A stretch of 64,000 bases of DNA, taken from positions 1 through 64,000 of the forward strand of contig MEFD01000015.1 in assembly GCA_001724995.1 (NCBI GenBank), given 5' to 3'. Shown piece after piece: positions 55,818 to 64,000 of the stretch. Numbering within the stretch: the stretch's first letter is position 1; each line of letters opens with the position of its first letter. This stretch comes from Rubrivivax sp. SCN 71-131. Lineage in GTDB: Bacteria; Pseudomonadota; Gammaproteobacteria; Burkholderiales; Burkholderiaceae_C. A program made the translations under genes and the position numbers. Under the pieces are notes generated by a model. The model made no database searches, was not told the DNA's origin, and saw only the letters and a list, made by a program, of their open reading frames with translations.

Positions 55818-58091
55818 ATGAGCAGTGACCCACGGCCCTCCCGCATCGATCTGCGCTGGCGGGCCCTCGTGGCGACGGCACTGCTGGCCAGCGTCGCGCT
55901 GCTGGCGCTGGTGCTGCTGCAACTGCAGCAGCTCGACCACATGAACCGCGCCGTGGAACGCGGCGAGGAGGTGTACGACCACAACCTGCAGCGCCAGCTC
56001 ACGGAGTATCTGCAGCTGCGCGAGCAGTGGAACCTCGCGCTCGACACCGGGCTGGCGCTGGACCTGGATGCGCTCTCGCTGCGCTACGAGATCTGGCGTG
56101 GCCGCATCGGGCATCTGCGCGAGGACTCGGAATCGCGTCGCGTTGCCTTGGCCGTGCGCCCCGATCTCGATGTCCTCCTGGCCGGCGTCGAGACGTTCAC
56201 GCGTGCCGCCGATGTCGCCATCGGGTCGGATCTGACGGCCCCGCAGCGCCGGGCCGAGCTTGCGCAGCTGCGCCCGCAGCTCGTCGACCTGGGCACGCTG
56301 ATGCAGGAGCTGCCGCTGGCCGTGGCGCACCTGGGCACGGCCGAACGCGTCGAGCGCGCCCGCATGATCAGCCGCTACACCCGCATCGCGCTCGCCGTGA
56401 CCGGCCTGGTGGCCCTGATGGCGCTGGCCTTTGCCGCGCTCTCGCTGCGGCAGATGCAAATGCTGCGCCAGCGCCAGGCCGTGCTGCAGGCGCTGACGGA
56501 CGAGCTGGCGCAGGCGCGCCGTGTGGCCGAGGCCGGCAGCCAGGCCAAGAGCCACTTCCTGGCCAACATGAGTCACGAGATCCGCACGCCTTTCCAGGGC
56601 CTGCTCGGCATGCTCGGCATGCTGCGCGAAACGACGCTGGACGCCCGGCAGATCGACTATCTGCGCACGGCCAGCGATGCGGCCGACCACCTGCTGGCAG
56701 TGCTCACCGACATCCTGGATCTGTCCCAGCTCGAGGCCGGCCACCTGCAGTTGAAGCCCGAGCCGGGCTCGCTGCGCAGGATGCTGCAGGAGGTGGAGGC
56801 GGCGATGCGACCCCAGGCCGAGCAGAGCGGCCTGGCCCTGCACGTCGAGGTCGACGCCGCGGTCCCCGCCTGCGCGTGGCTGGACGCCACGCGCGTCAAG
56901 CAGGTGCTCTTCAACCTCGTGTCCAACGCGATCAAGTTCTCCGGGCGCGGGGAGGTCGAGCTCGATCTGCGCCTGCAGGACGACGGGAAGGGTGGCCAGC
57001 AGCTGCTCTTCGCGGTCGTCGACCACGGCCCGGGGATGGATGCCGCAACGCTCGCACGCGTGTTCGAGCGCTTCGAGCGCGGCGACGCCGCCATCGAGGG
57101 CAGTGGGCTGGGGCTGGCGATCGCGCGCGGCCTGGCCGAGCGCATGGGCGGCAGGCTCGAAGTCAGCAGCGCACCCGGGCGCGGCAGTCGCTTCTGCTTC
57201 GTGCTGCCGCTGCAGGCAGTGCCCGCCGCCGAAATCCATGTCGTCGCCCCATCGCCCGAGGAGCCCGCCCTGCAGCCGCTGGAAGTGCTCGTCGCCGAGG
57301 ATCATCCGGTGAACCGCCAGGTCATCGGCGGGCTGCTCGAGAGCCTGGGCCACAACGCGCACTTCGTCCCCGACGGCAGCGAAGCCGTGGCGGCGGTGCA
57401 GAAACGTGCCTACGACCTCGTGCTGATGGACCTGCACATGCCCGAGATGGATGGCGTCGAGGCCACGCGCCGGATCCGCGCCCTGCCCGACCGCCGCGCC
57501 GCCACCCTGCCCATCGTCGCGCTGACGGCGGATGCCTTCACCGAGACGCGCGAGCGCTGCCTCGTCGCCGGCATGAACAGCTTCCTGGGCAAGCCTCTCA
57601 GCCGCGAGAAGCTCGGGACCTTGCTGCGCCAGTACTTCGGCAATGCCGGGGCGCAACCGTGCATCGACCTGACGGCGGGCGCAAGCAGCGCGGTCTACGG
57701 CAGCGAGCCGCGCAGCGAGAAGACCTCGCTCCTGGTCGATGTCGAGGTTGCCGCGCGCGCCGCGCAGGCGCTGGGGCCGCGGCGCTACGCCCTGGTCCTT
57801 GCCGAACACCTCGACCAGGCCGCGGCCGTGGTCGCCGAGCTGCGGCGTGCGGTGCGCGACGCCCAGCCGCATACCCTGCGCGAGCGGGCGCACGCCGCCT
57901 GCGGCGCGGCCCTCAACCTGGGCCTGCCTGCGCTCGCCGCGACGGCAAAACTCCTGGAGGAAGGCGCTGCGAACCTGCCCGCGCACGAGGTCGCGCGGCT
58001 GGTGCAACAGTTCGAGGACCAGCTCGGCGCCACCCGTCATGCGGCAACCCAGGCCGCCCTGCTGCCGGCGACCGAGGCCGCGCGCCCCTGA
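55818..58091 (+). CDS. Hybrid sensor histidine kinase with receiver and HPt domain
   Basis: 757 residues. Two membrane helices (about 18-38 and 191-212) around a ~150-residue helical periplasmic sensor, then HisKA/HATPase with H253 ([12 protein letters not shown]), [10 protein letters not shown] and [18 protein letters not shown]. Receiver with D538 ([13 protein letters not shown]). C-terminal HPt-like helical domain with H692 in [14 protein letters not shown], where the usual HxxKG lysine is Cys. This ArcB/BarA-type phosphorelay would need a separate response regulator, none of which is adjacent. Confidence 0.9.
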   Translation: MSSDPRPSRIDLRWRALVATALLASVALLALVLLQLQQLDHMNRAVERGEEVYDHNLQRQLTEYLQLREQWNLALDTGLALDLDALSLRYEIWRGRIGHLREDSESRRVALAVRPDLDVLLAGVETFTRAADVAIGSDLTAPQRRAELAQLRPQLVDLGTLMQELPLAVAHLGTAERVERARMISRYTRIALAVTGLVALMALAFAALSLRQMQMLRQRQAVLQALTDELAQARRVAEAGSQAKSHFLANMSHEIRTPFQGLLGMLGMLRETTLDARQIDYLRTASDAADHLLAVLTDILDLSQLEAGHLQLKPEPGSLRRMLQEVEAAMRPQAEQSGLALHVEVDAAVPACAWLDATRVKQVLFNLVSNAIKFSGRGEVELDLRLQDDGKGGQQLLFAVVDHGPGMDAATLARVFERFERGDAAIEGSGLGLAIARGLAERMGGRLEVSSAPGRGSRFCFVLPLQAVPAAEIHVVAPSPEEPALQPLEVLVAEDHPVNRQVIGGLLESLGHNAHFVPDGSEAVAAVQKRAYDLVLMDLHMPEMDGVEATRRIRALPDRRAATLPIVALTADAFTETRERCLVAGMNSFLGKPLSREKLGTLLRQYFGNAGAQPCIDLTAGASSAVYGSEPRSEKTSLLVDVEVAARAAQALGPRRYALVLAEHLDQAAAVVAELRRAVRDAQPHTLRERAHAACGAALNLGLPALAATAKLLEEGAANLPAHEVARLVQQFEDQLGATRHAATQAALLPATEAARP

Positions 58092-58127
58092 GTCGGGCCG
58101 GGGCCGAGCAGGCGCCCGCAGCGCCCG

Positions 58128-59216
58128 TCAGACGATCACCGGCTCGGGCTCCAGGCGGATGCCGAAGCGCCCGTAGACGCTCTCCTGGATCGCCCGCGCC
58201 AGCGTCACCACCTCGGCGCCGGTGGCCCCGCCGCGGTTGACCAGCACCAGCGCCTGGCGCTCGTAGACGGCGGCGCGGCCCACGCTCTTGCCCTTCCAGC
58301 CGCAGGCGTCGATGAGCCAGCCCGCAGCCAGCTTCATGCGGCCGTCGGGCATCGGGTAGTGCACGATCTCCGGGTCGCGGCCGATGATGTCGCGGCACTG
58401 CTCGGCGCTGACGACGGGGTTCTTGAAGAAGCTGCCGGCGTTGCCGATCCGCGCCGGGTCGGGCAGCTTGGCGCGCCGGATCGCGCACACCCAGTCGAAG
58501 ATCGTGCGCGCATCCGGCGCGGCCTCGCCGGTCTCGGCCATCTTGCGCTCGAGGTCCAGGTAGCCGAGCACCGGCTGCCAGGGCCGGGGCAGGCGCAGCC
58601 GCACGCGCGTGATCAGGCTCTTGCCCGCGAGCCCGCCGTCCAGGGCGGCGCGCTTGAAGACGCTGTCGCGGTAGCCGAAGGCGCAGGCGCGCGCGTCCAG
58701 CGTCACCGTGCGCCCGGTGACGAGGTCGACGGCATCCAGCGACTCGAAGCGGTCCTTCAGTTCGAGACCATAGGCGCCGATGTTCTGCACCGGCGCGGCA
58801 CCCGCCGTCCCCGGGATCAGCGCCAGGTTCTCCAGCCCCGGCCAGCCCTGGTCGAGCGTCCAGGCGACGATCTCATGCCAGGTCTCGCCGGCCCCGACCT
58901 CGACCACCCAGGCGTCGGGACGCTCGGCGACGAGGCGCCGCCCCTTCACCTCCACGCGCAGCACCACGGCCCGAGGGTCGCGGCTGAAGACGAGATTGCT
59001 GCCGCCGCCGAGCACCAGCTTGGACGCCCGGCCGCACTCGGGGTCGGCGAGCAGGCGGCGCACGTCGGCCTCGCTCCTCACGCGCACGAGGAGGCGCGCC
59101 GTCGCCGGCAGCCTGAAGCTGTTGAGCTCGCCGAGGCTCGCGTCGCGCTCGATCGCCAGCGTCGGCGCAGGCGCGGGCGCGCTCGCGCGCCCGAGGCCGG
59201 ATCCCGTCGTGTCCAT
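58128..59216 (-). CDS. murB: UDP-N-acetylenolpyruvoylglucosamine reductase
   Basis: 362 residues (an ATG three codons earlier, 59225, is possible). FAD/NADPH enzyme of peptidoglycan precursor synthesis making UDP-MurNAc. Motifs: [50 protein letters not shown], and [11 protein letters not shown] with the catalytic Ser. Divergent from yajQ. Confidence 0.95.
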   Translation of the reverse strand: MDTTGSGLGRASAPAPAPTLAIERDASLGELNSFRLPATARLLVRVRSEADVRRLLADPECGRASKLVLGGGSNLVFSRDPRAVVLRVEVKGRRLVAERPDAWVVEVGAGETWHEIVAWTLDQGWPGLENLALIPGTAGAAPVQNIGAYGLELKDRFESLDAVDLVTGRTVTLDARACAFGYRDSVFKRAALDGGLAGKSLITRVRLRLPRPWQPVLGYLDLERKMAETGEAAPDARTIFDWVCAIRRAKLPDPARIGNAGSFFKNPVVSAEQCRDIIGRDPEIVHYPMPDGRMKLAAGWLIDACGWKGKSVGRAAVYERQALVLVNRGGATGAEVVTLARAIQESVYGRFGIRLEPEPVIV

Positions 59217-59303
59217 CGGCGGCATTCTCGCCCAGCATTCACGCCCCGCCGACGCGGGGGCGTGGCAGAATTTCCGGCCCCGTCCCGCACCGGTCTGCTT
59301 CGC

Positions 59304-59807
59304 ATGCCCAGCTTCGACACCGTTCTCGAGCCCGACCTCGTCGAGGTGCGCAACGCCGTCGACCAGGCAAACAAGGAAATCGGCACCCGCTTCGACTTCA
59401 AGGGCAGCAGCGCCAGCGTCGAGCTCATCGACAAGAGCGCCAAGCAGCGCGAGCTGCAGCTCGACGCCGACAGCGACTTCCAGCTGCAGCAGGTGCGTGA
59501 CCTGCTGCTGGGGCGCCTGGCCAAGCGCTCGGTCGACGTGCGCTACCTGGACCTCACGAGCAAGCCGCAGAAGATGGGCGGCGACAAGATGCGTCAGGTG
59601 CTGCCGCTGAAGTGCGGCGTCGACGCGGCCACCGCGAAGAAGATCCAGGGCCTCGTCAAGGCCAGCAAGCTGAAGGTGCAGGCGGCCATCCAGGGCGACG
59701 TCGTGCGCATCAGCGGCGGCAAGCGCGACGAGCTGCAGGCGGTGATGGCACTGCTGCGCAAGGAGGTCGCGGAGCTGCCGCTGGCCTTCAGCAACTTCCG
59801 CGACTGA
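59304..59807 (+). CDS. yajQ: YajQ-family nucleotide-binding protein
   Basis: 167 residues, close to the family's usual size. [20 protein letters not shown] and [14 protein letters not shown] at the start and NFRD at the end are family hallmarks. Two tandem ferredoxin-like halves. Some members bind cyclic di-GMP and act with regulators; others were linked to phage or tRNA binding. Role here not shown by context. Confidence 0.95.
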   Translation: MPSFDTVLEPDLVEVRNAVDQANKEIGTRFDFKGSSASVELIDKSAKQRELQLDADSDFQLQQVRDLLLGRLAKRSVDVRYLDLTSKPQKMGGDKMRQVLPLKCGVDAATAKKIQGLVKASKLKVQAAIQGDVVRISGGKRDELQAVMALLRKEVAELPLAFSNFRD

Positions 59808-59844
59808 CGCGGCGGCCTCCGACGCGGCCACGCCGGCACGACCC

Positions 59845-60537
59845 TTGCGCGAAGCCGACCGCCCCGACATCGCGCGGCGCAGGTTCGCGCGGGGCGCTCT
59901 CGCGACGACGCTGGTGGCGGCCGTGGTCGCCAGTCCGCCGGCGCAGGCTGCGCCCCGGGTGCAGCTTGCCGGGGTCATGGGCAGCCGCGCGCTGCTCGTC
60001 ATCGACGGACAGCAGCAGGTGGTGGGCGTCGGCGCCCGCGTCGCGGGCGTGCGGCTGCTGGCCCTGCAGGGCGATGCTGCGGAGGTCGAGGTCGAGGGCC
60101 AGCGCCTGGCGCTGCGCGTGGGCGCCTCCCCGGTCGCCATCGCGCGATCCGGTGCCGGCGTGAGCGCGGCCCCGGAGATCGTGCTCAGCGCCGGCCCCGG
60201 GGGCCACTTCGTCACCCAGGGCGCGATCAACGGCCGCGCCGTCAGCTTCCTCGTCGACACCGGCGCCACCACGGTGGCGATCGGCCAGCCCGAGGCCCAG
60301 CGCCTGGGGCTGGACCTGCAACAGGGCAAGCGCGTCCTGAGCAACACCGCCAACGGCACCGTGGCGGTGACGCTGGTGACGCTGACGCGCGTGCGCGTGG
60401 GCGAGGTCGAGGTCGCCAACGTCCCTGCGGTGGTGATGCCGCAGGCGATGCCCTACGTCCTGCTGGGCAACAGCTTCCTCACCCGCTTCCAGATGCGGCG
60501 CGAGAACGACGTCATGCGACTCGAGCTGCGGCGCTAG
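59845..60537 (+). CDS. Exported retropepsin-like aspartic protease (TIGR02281 type)
   Basis: 230 residues if started at a TTG (59845); no in-frame ATG or GTG exists upstream of the signal sequence, so the start codon is unusual. Basic signal region [20 protein letters not shown], then a beta-rich part and the aspartic protease half-domain with D138 in [12 protein letters not shown] and the partner flap [12 protein letters not shown]. Such clan AA proteins act as dimers. Its stop overlaps that of the convergent MFS gene (CTAG). Confidence 0.8.
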   Translation: MREADRPDIARRRFARGALATTLVAAVVASPPAQAAPRVQLAGVMGSRALLVIDGQQQVVGVGARVAGVRLLALQGDAAEVEVEGQRLALRVGASPVAIARSGAGVSAAPEIVLSAGPGGHFVTQGAINGRAVSFLVDTGATTVAIGQPEAQRLGLDLQQGKRVLSNTANGTVAVTLVTLTRVRVGEVEVANVPAVVMPQAMPYVLLGNSFLTRFQMRRENDVMRLELRR

Positions 60538-61766
60538 GGCGAGCCGAGCTGCGGCGGCTTCACCCGCGCGAACGCGATCGCGCCCACGGCGCCGAGCGCG
60601 GCGAGCACCAGCAGCACCTGCACGTAGCCGCCGAGGGCCAGCAGCAGGCCGGCGATGGCCACCGGCGCCGCGGCCTGGGCGACAAGCGAGAGCGTGGCCA
60701 GCGCGCCACCGATGCGGCCGATGTTCGCGTGGCCGAAGCAGGCCGGCACCAGGCTGCCGCGCACGATCGTCGACAAGCCATTGGCCAGGCCGAAGACGGC
60801 CGCGAACAGCAGCAGCGACGCCAGGCTGCCGCCGGCCGCGAACAGCAGCAGCGCAAGCGGCATCGCCACGGTGACCATCACGCCCAGGCGATGCAGCGAC
60901 AGCCCACGCCCCATCCATGCGTAGGCGAAGCGCCCGAGGACCTGGGCCGGACCGATCCACACCAGCACCGACACCGCCTGCGCCTCGCTCAGGCCCTTGG
61001 CCTGCAGCGCCGGCAGCATGTGCGCCCACAGCCCGGGGCCGATGAAGGCGAGGATCGTGAAGGCCAGGCCAAGCTGCCAGAAGGCCGGCGTGCGCAGCGC
61101 GGCGTGCAGCGTGAGGCCGGCGGCCTGGCCCTCGCGCCGCAGCGTGGACCGCGCGATCGTGCCCGCGCGCAGCAGCCAGGCGTGCAGCGGCGCCACCACG
61201 AGCCCGAGCACCCCCGCGAGCACGAGCAGCGTCGCGCGCCAGCCCAGCCCATGAACCAGCGCCGCCAGCGCAGGAAAGGACAGCGTGCTGGCAAAGCCCG
61301 CGACCAGCGTGAGCCAGGTGATGGCCTCGCGGTAGCGCGACGGATAGCGCTTGGCAAGCACCGCGAAGGCCGGGTCGTAGAGCGTCATCGCCGCTGCCGC
61401 GCCGACGAGGCCCATCGCGGCGTAGAGCATCCAGGGCGCACGCGCCATGGCCCAGCACAGGCAGCCGAGCGCGCCGAGCAGGGCCCCGCCCGTCAGCACG
61501 GCCCGCCCGTGCCCGCGGTCGATCGCCGCGCCGACGGCATAGTTGACCAGGCCCCAGACCAGCAGCGCCAGCGTGAAGGCCCCCATCAGCGTCGCCTTGG
61601 CCCAGCCGAGCTCGCGCATCATCGGCAGCACGAGGGAGGCGAAGCCGTAGTAGAGGATCGCCCAGGCGAGGATCTGGCCAAGGGCGAGGCCGGCAACCAC
61701 GGTGCGATAGCCCGGTCCCGCGCCGTCGTCCGCCTGCCCTTCGCCTGCGCTGCGCTCCTCCCGCAT
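60534..61766 (-). CDS. MFS transporter (OFA/nitrate-sugar permease-like)
   Basis: 410 residues from the ATG at 61766; the longer frame above is Ala-rich leader. Twelve predicted helices; YYGFASLVLPMMRELGW in helix 1 and GAAIDRGHGRAVL in the 2-3 loop fit the major facilitator superfamily, resembling monocarboxylate-type porters. Substrate unknown. Divergent from the acyl-CoA dehydrogenase genes, so it could import their substrate (inferred). Confidence 0.85.
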   Translation of the reverse strand: MREERSAGEGQADDGAGPGYRTVVAGLALGQILAWAILYYGFASLVLPMMRELGWAKATLMGAFTLALLVWGLVNYAVGAAIDRGHGRAVLTGGALLGALGCLCWAMARAPWMLYAAMGLVGAAAAMTLYDPAFAVLAKRYPSRYREAITWLTLVAGFASTLSFPALAALVHGLGWRATLLVLAGVLGLVVAPLHAWLLRAGTIARSTLRREGQAAGLTLHAALRTPAFWQLGLAFTILAFIGPGLWAHMLPALQAKGLSEAQAVSVLVWIGPAQVLGRFAYAWMGRGLSLHRLGVMVTVAMPLALLLFAAGGSLASLLLFAAVFGLANGLSTIVRGSLVPACFGHANIGRIGGALATLSLVAQAAAPVAIAGLLLALGGYVQVLLVLAALGAVGAIAFARVKPPQLGSP

Positions 61767-61885
61767 CGCCCCGATTGTGGCCGCGGCCGCGGCCGCGGCG
61801 CCCGGGCGGCGCTGCGCGGGCGCGCCGCGCGCGGGCTTCGTGCTGATAATGATCCGCAAGCAGCACCGACCGGAGCGCCGAGCCG

Positions 61886-63067
61886 ATGGACTTGAACTTC
61901 ACCGCCGAGGAACTGGCCTTTCGCGCCGAGATCCGCCAGTGGGTGGCCGACAACCTGCCGGCCGCGACGCGCCACAAGGTGCACCACGCGCTGCGCCTGA
62001 CGCGCGAGGACCTGCAGGGCTGGGCGCGCATCCTCGGCCGCCGTGGCTGGCTCGGCTGGGGCTGGCCCCGGGAGTTCAGCGGCCCGGGCTGGAACGCCGT
62101 GCAGTGCCACCTCTTCGAGGAGGAATGCGCGCTGGCCGGTGCGCCGCGCGTGGCGCCCTTCGGCCCGGTGATGGTGGCGCCGGTGATCATGGCCTTCGGC
62201 AGCAAGGCCCAGCAGGAGCGCTTCCTGCCCGGCATCGCCAGCGGGGACGTCTGGTGGAGCCAGGGCTACAGCGAGCCGGGCGCGGGCTCGGACCTGGCGA
62301 GCCTGAAGACGCGCGCCGAGCGCCGCGGCGACAGCTACGTCGTCAACGGCCAGAAGACCTGGACCACGCTCGGCCAGTACGGCGAGTGGATCTTCTGCCT
62401 CGTGCGCACGAGCAGCGAAGGCAAGCCGCAGACCGGCATCAGCTTCCTGCTCATCGACATGAAGTCGCCGGGCGTCAGCGTGCGTCCGATCGTGCTGCTG
62501 GACGGCGAGCCCGAGGTCAACGAGGTCTTCTTCGACAACGTCGAGGTGCCGGCCGGGAACCTCGTCGGCGAGGAGAACAAGGGCTGGACCTACGCCAAGT
62601 TCCTGCTCGGCAACGAGCGCACCCACATCGCCGACGTGAATCGCTCCAAGCGCGAGCTCGAGCGCCTGAAGCGCATCGCGCGGGCGCAGGGGCTGTGGGA
62701 CGACCTGCGCTTTCGCGACCGGATCGCGCGGCTCGAGGTCGACATCGTCGCGCTCGAGATGATGGTGCTGCGCGTGCTCTCGGCGGAGAAGAGCGGCAGG
62801 AAGAGCCTGGACGTGGCGGGCCTGCTGAAGATCCGCGGCAGCGAGATCCAGCAACGCTATGCGGAGCTGATGATGCTGGCCGGCGGCCCGCTCACGCGCG
62901 CCTTCGTCTACGAGGCGATGGAGGCCGGCTGGCAGGGCGACCCGGTCGGCGCGACGACGCTGATGCCCCTGGCCGGCAGCTACTTCAACATGCGCAAGAC
63001 GACGATCTACGGCGGCTCCAACGAGGTGCAGCGCAACATCGTCGCGCAGACCGTGCTCGGGAGCTGA
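61886..63067 (+). CDS. Acyl-CoA dehydrogenase
   Basis: 393 residues. Full FAD-dependent fold: N-terminal helices, middle beta-domain with YSEPGAGSDLASLKTRA and WTTLGQYGEWIFCLVR, C-terminal helices with YGGSNEVQRNIVAQ. It forms the first half of a tandem pair; the second starts five bases after its stop. Tandem divergent acyl-CoA dehydrogenases often make alpha2beta2 heteromers for bulky or ring-bearing acyl-CoAs such as steroid side chains. Confidence 0.92.
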   Translation: MDLNFTAEELAFRAEIRQWVADNLPAATRHKVHHALRLTREDLQGWARILGRRGWLGWGWPREFSGPGWNAVQCHLFEEECALAGAPRVAPFGPVMVAPVIMAFGSKAQQERFLPGIASGDVWWSQGYSEPGAGSDLASLKTRAERRGDSYVVNGQKTWTTLGQYGEWIFCLVRTSSEGKPQTGISFLLIDMKSPGVSVRPIVLLDGEPEVNEVFFDNVEVPAGNLVGEENKGWTYAKFLLGNERTHIADVNRSKRELERLKRIARAQGLWDDLRFRDRIARLEVDIVALEMMVLRVLSAEKSGRKSLDVAGLLKIRGSEIQQRYAELMMLAGGPLTRAFVYEAMEAGWQGDPVGATTLMPLAGSYFNMRKTTIYGGSNEVQRNIVAQTVLGS

Positions 63068-63072
63068 ACGCC

Positions 63073-64000
63073 ATGGACTTCGATTTCACGCCGGATCAGC
63101 TCTCGCTGCGCGAGGCCGTCGCGCGCTGGGTGGAGAAGGGCTTCCCCTTCGATCGCCGCCACGCGATCGCGCGTGCCGGCGGCGCCACGCGTGCCGTCTA
63201 CACCGAACTGGCCGGCCTCGGGCTCGCCGGTCTCGCGGTCCCCGAAGCGCATGGCGGCATGGGCTTCGGTGCCGTCGAGGCCATGGTGGTGATGGAGGAA
63301 CTGGGCCGCGGCCTGGTGAACGCGCCCTATGCGCAGGCGGCGCTGATCGCCCCGGCGATCCTGGGCGCGGCGCCCGAAACCGTGCAAAGGACCTGGCTGC
63401 CGCACGTCGCCGACGGCTCGGCGCTCGTCGTGCTCGCGCACCAGGAGCAGGCGGCGCGCTATCGCCTGGCGCAGGTGCAGACGCGCGCCCGCGAGGACGC
63501 CGGCCGCTGGCGGCTCACCGGCGCGAAGTCGGTCGTCCCCGCGGGCGACGAGGCCGACGCCTTCATCGTGCCGGCACGGGTGGCGTGCGCCGACACCGAC
63601 GAGGCCGGCATCGGCCTCTTCCTGGTCGAGAAGGACAAGCTGCAGCGGCGCGGCTACCCGACGCAGGACGGCGCGCGCGCGGCCGAACTCGTGCTGCAGG
63701 ACAGCGCCGCGACGCTGCTCGTCGCCGAGGGCTTCGAGGCGCTGGAAGCCGCGGTCGACATCGGTATCGCCGCGCAATGCGCCGAGGCCGTCGGGCTGAT
63801 GGAGCAGCTTACCGCGATCACGGTCGGCTACATGAACACGCGCCAGCAGTTCGGCGTGGCCATCGCCAGCTTCCAGGCGCTGCGTCACCGCATCGCCGAC
63901 GTCAAGATGCAGCTCGAGCTCGGGCGCTCGATGAGCTATTTCGCCACGCTCACGCTGGGCCGCGAGCGCGCGCAGCGCCGCCGCGCGATCAGCCAGGCGC
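63073..64000 (+). CDS. Acyl-CoA dehydrogenase, 3' end outside window
   Basis: Starts at the ATG at 63073 and stays open to the last base, giving about 309 residues of a family that is usually near 380. MDFDFTPDQLSLREAVARWV and LGLAGLAVPEAHGGMGFG are typical N-terminal motifs, TRQQFGVAIASFQALRHRIAD is the C-terminal helix region. The middle domain is degenerate compared with its partner (no clear S-E-P-x-A-G-S-D loop), as in the second subunit of heteromeric enzymes. Probably co-translated with the preceding gene. Confidence 0.85.
   Translation, partial: MDFDFTPDQLSLREAVARWVEKGFPFDRRHAIARAGGATRAVYTELAGLGLAGLAVPEAHGGMGFGAVEAMVVMEELGRGLVNAPYAQAALIAPAILGAAPETVQRTWLPHVADGSALVVLAHQEQAARYRLAQVQTRAREDAGRWRLTGAKSVVPAGDEADAFIVPARVACADTDEAGIGLFLVEKDKLQRRGYPTQDGARAAELVLQDSAATLLVAEGFEALEAAVDIGIAAQCAEAVGLMEQLTAITVGYMNTRQQFGVAIASFQALRHRIADVKMQLELGRSMSYFATLTLGRERAQRRRAISQA

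Overview
The window is about 64 kb of a high-GC (roughly 70%) chromosome. Gene content points to a betaproteobacterium of the order Burkholderiales, probably the Rubrivivax/Leptothrix/Methylibium side. The evidence is class I polyhydroxybutyrate genes with a phasin, a homodimeric-E1 pyruvate dehydrogenase whose E3 carries its own lipoyl domain, a PEP-CTERM protein, a DUF934/CysH sulfate-assimilation cluster and a DoxX/YgiD pair. The lineage is an inference from families, not from a marker gene. Gene density is high; nearly everything is ordinary chromosomal housekeeping and regulation, with one small accessory patch.

Layout. 1-4.9 kb: a 5'-cut hypothetical gene, a large BTAD/SARP-type ATPase regulator whose C-terminus looks truncated, and a divergent PEP-CTERM gene with a SARP-like heptamer repeat between them. 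5-8.2 kb: phaC-phaB and a small unknown gene. 8.2-12.9 kb: small membrane protein, PgeF, maleylacetoacetate isomerase plus FAH-family hydrolase, a Nudix hydrolase and a degenerate GGDEF/EAL protein. 13-22.3 kb: lpd-aceF-aceE and, divergently, a PAS sensor kinase/FixJ-type regulator pair. 22.4-29.8 kb: folD, DUF4124-glutaredoxin, MFS transporter, rmuC, 2-hydroxyacid dehydrogenase, NhaD antiporter, and a phasin with a clear PhaR-type operator. 29.8-36.2 kb: patatin lipoprotein, then sulfite reductase, a DUF934-CysH fusion, CobA, ferredoxin and ferredoxin-NADP reductase. 36.3-38.7 kb: TPP riboswitch and TonB-dependent receptor. 38.7-40.4 kb: tRNA-Asn followed by one lower-GC gene of unknown function, the only clear foreign-looking segment. 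40.4-49.9 kb: YgiD/DoxX/LysR, a MacB-like export system, an HtrA protease, argE, an orphan ParA coupled to a MaoC dehydratase. 50-58.1 kb: response regulator and hybrid kinase, AhpF/AhpC, a molybdopterin-fold protein and a second hybrid kinase with an HPt domain. 58.1-64 kb: murB, YajQ, a retropepsin-like protease, an MFS transporter and two acyl-CoA dehydrogenases, the last cut by the window edge.

How the genes work together. The carbon-storage theme (PhaC, PhaB, PhaP) sits beside the enzyme complex that feeds acetyl-CoA. The sulfur cluster is nearly self-contained from APS to sulfide: CysH makes sulfite, CysI reduces it, CobA supplies a siroheme precursor, and the adjacent ferredoxin/reductase pair are candidate electron donors. 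No CRISPR array, rRNA operon, intact phage or insertion sequence was seen. The best leads for something undescribed are the tRNA-linked membrane coiled-coil gene, the riboswitch-controlled receptor, the SARP-like operator and the DUF934-CysH fusion.
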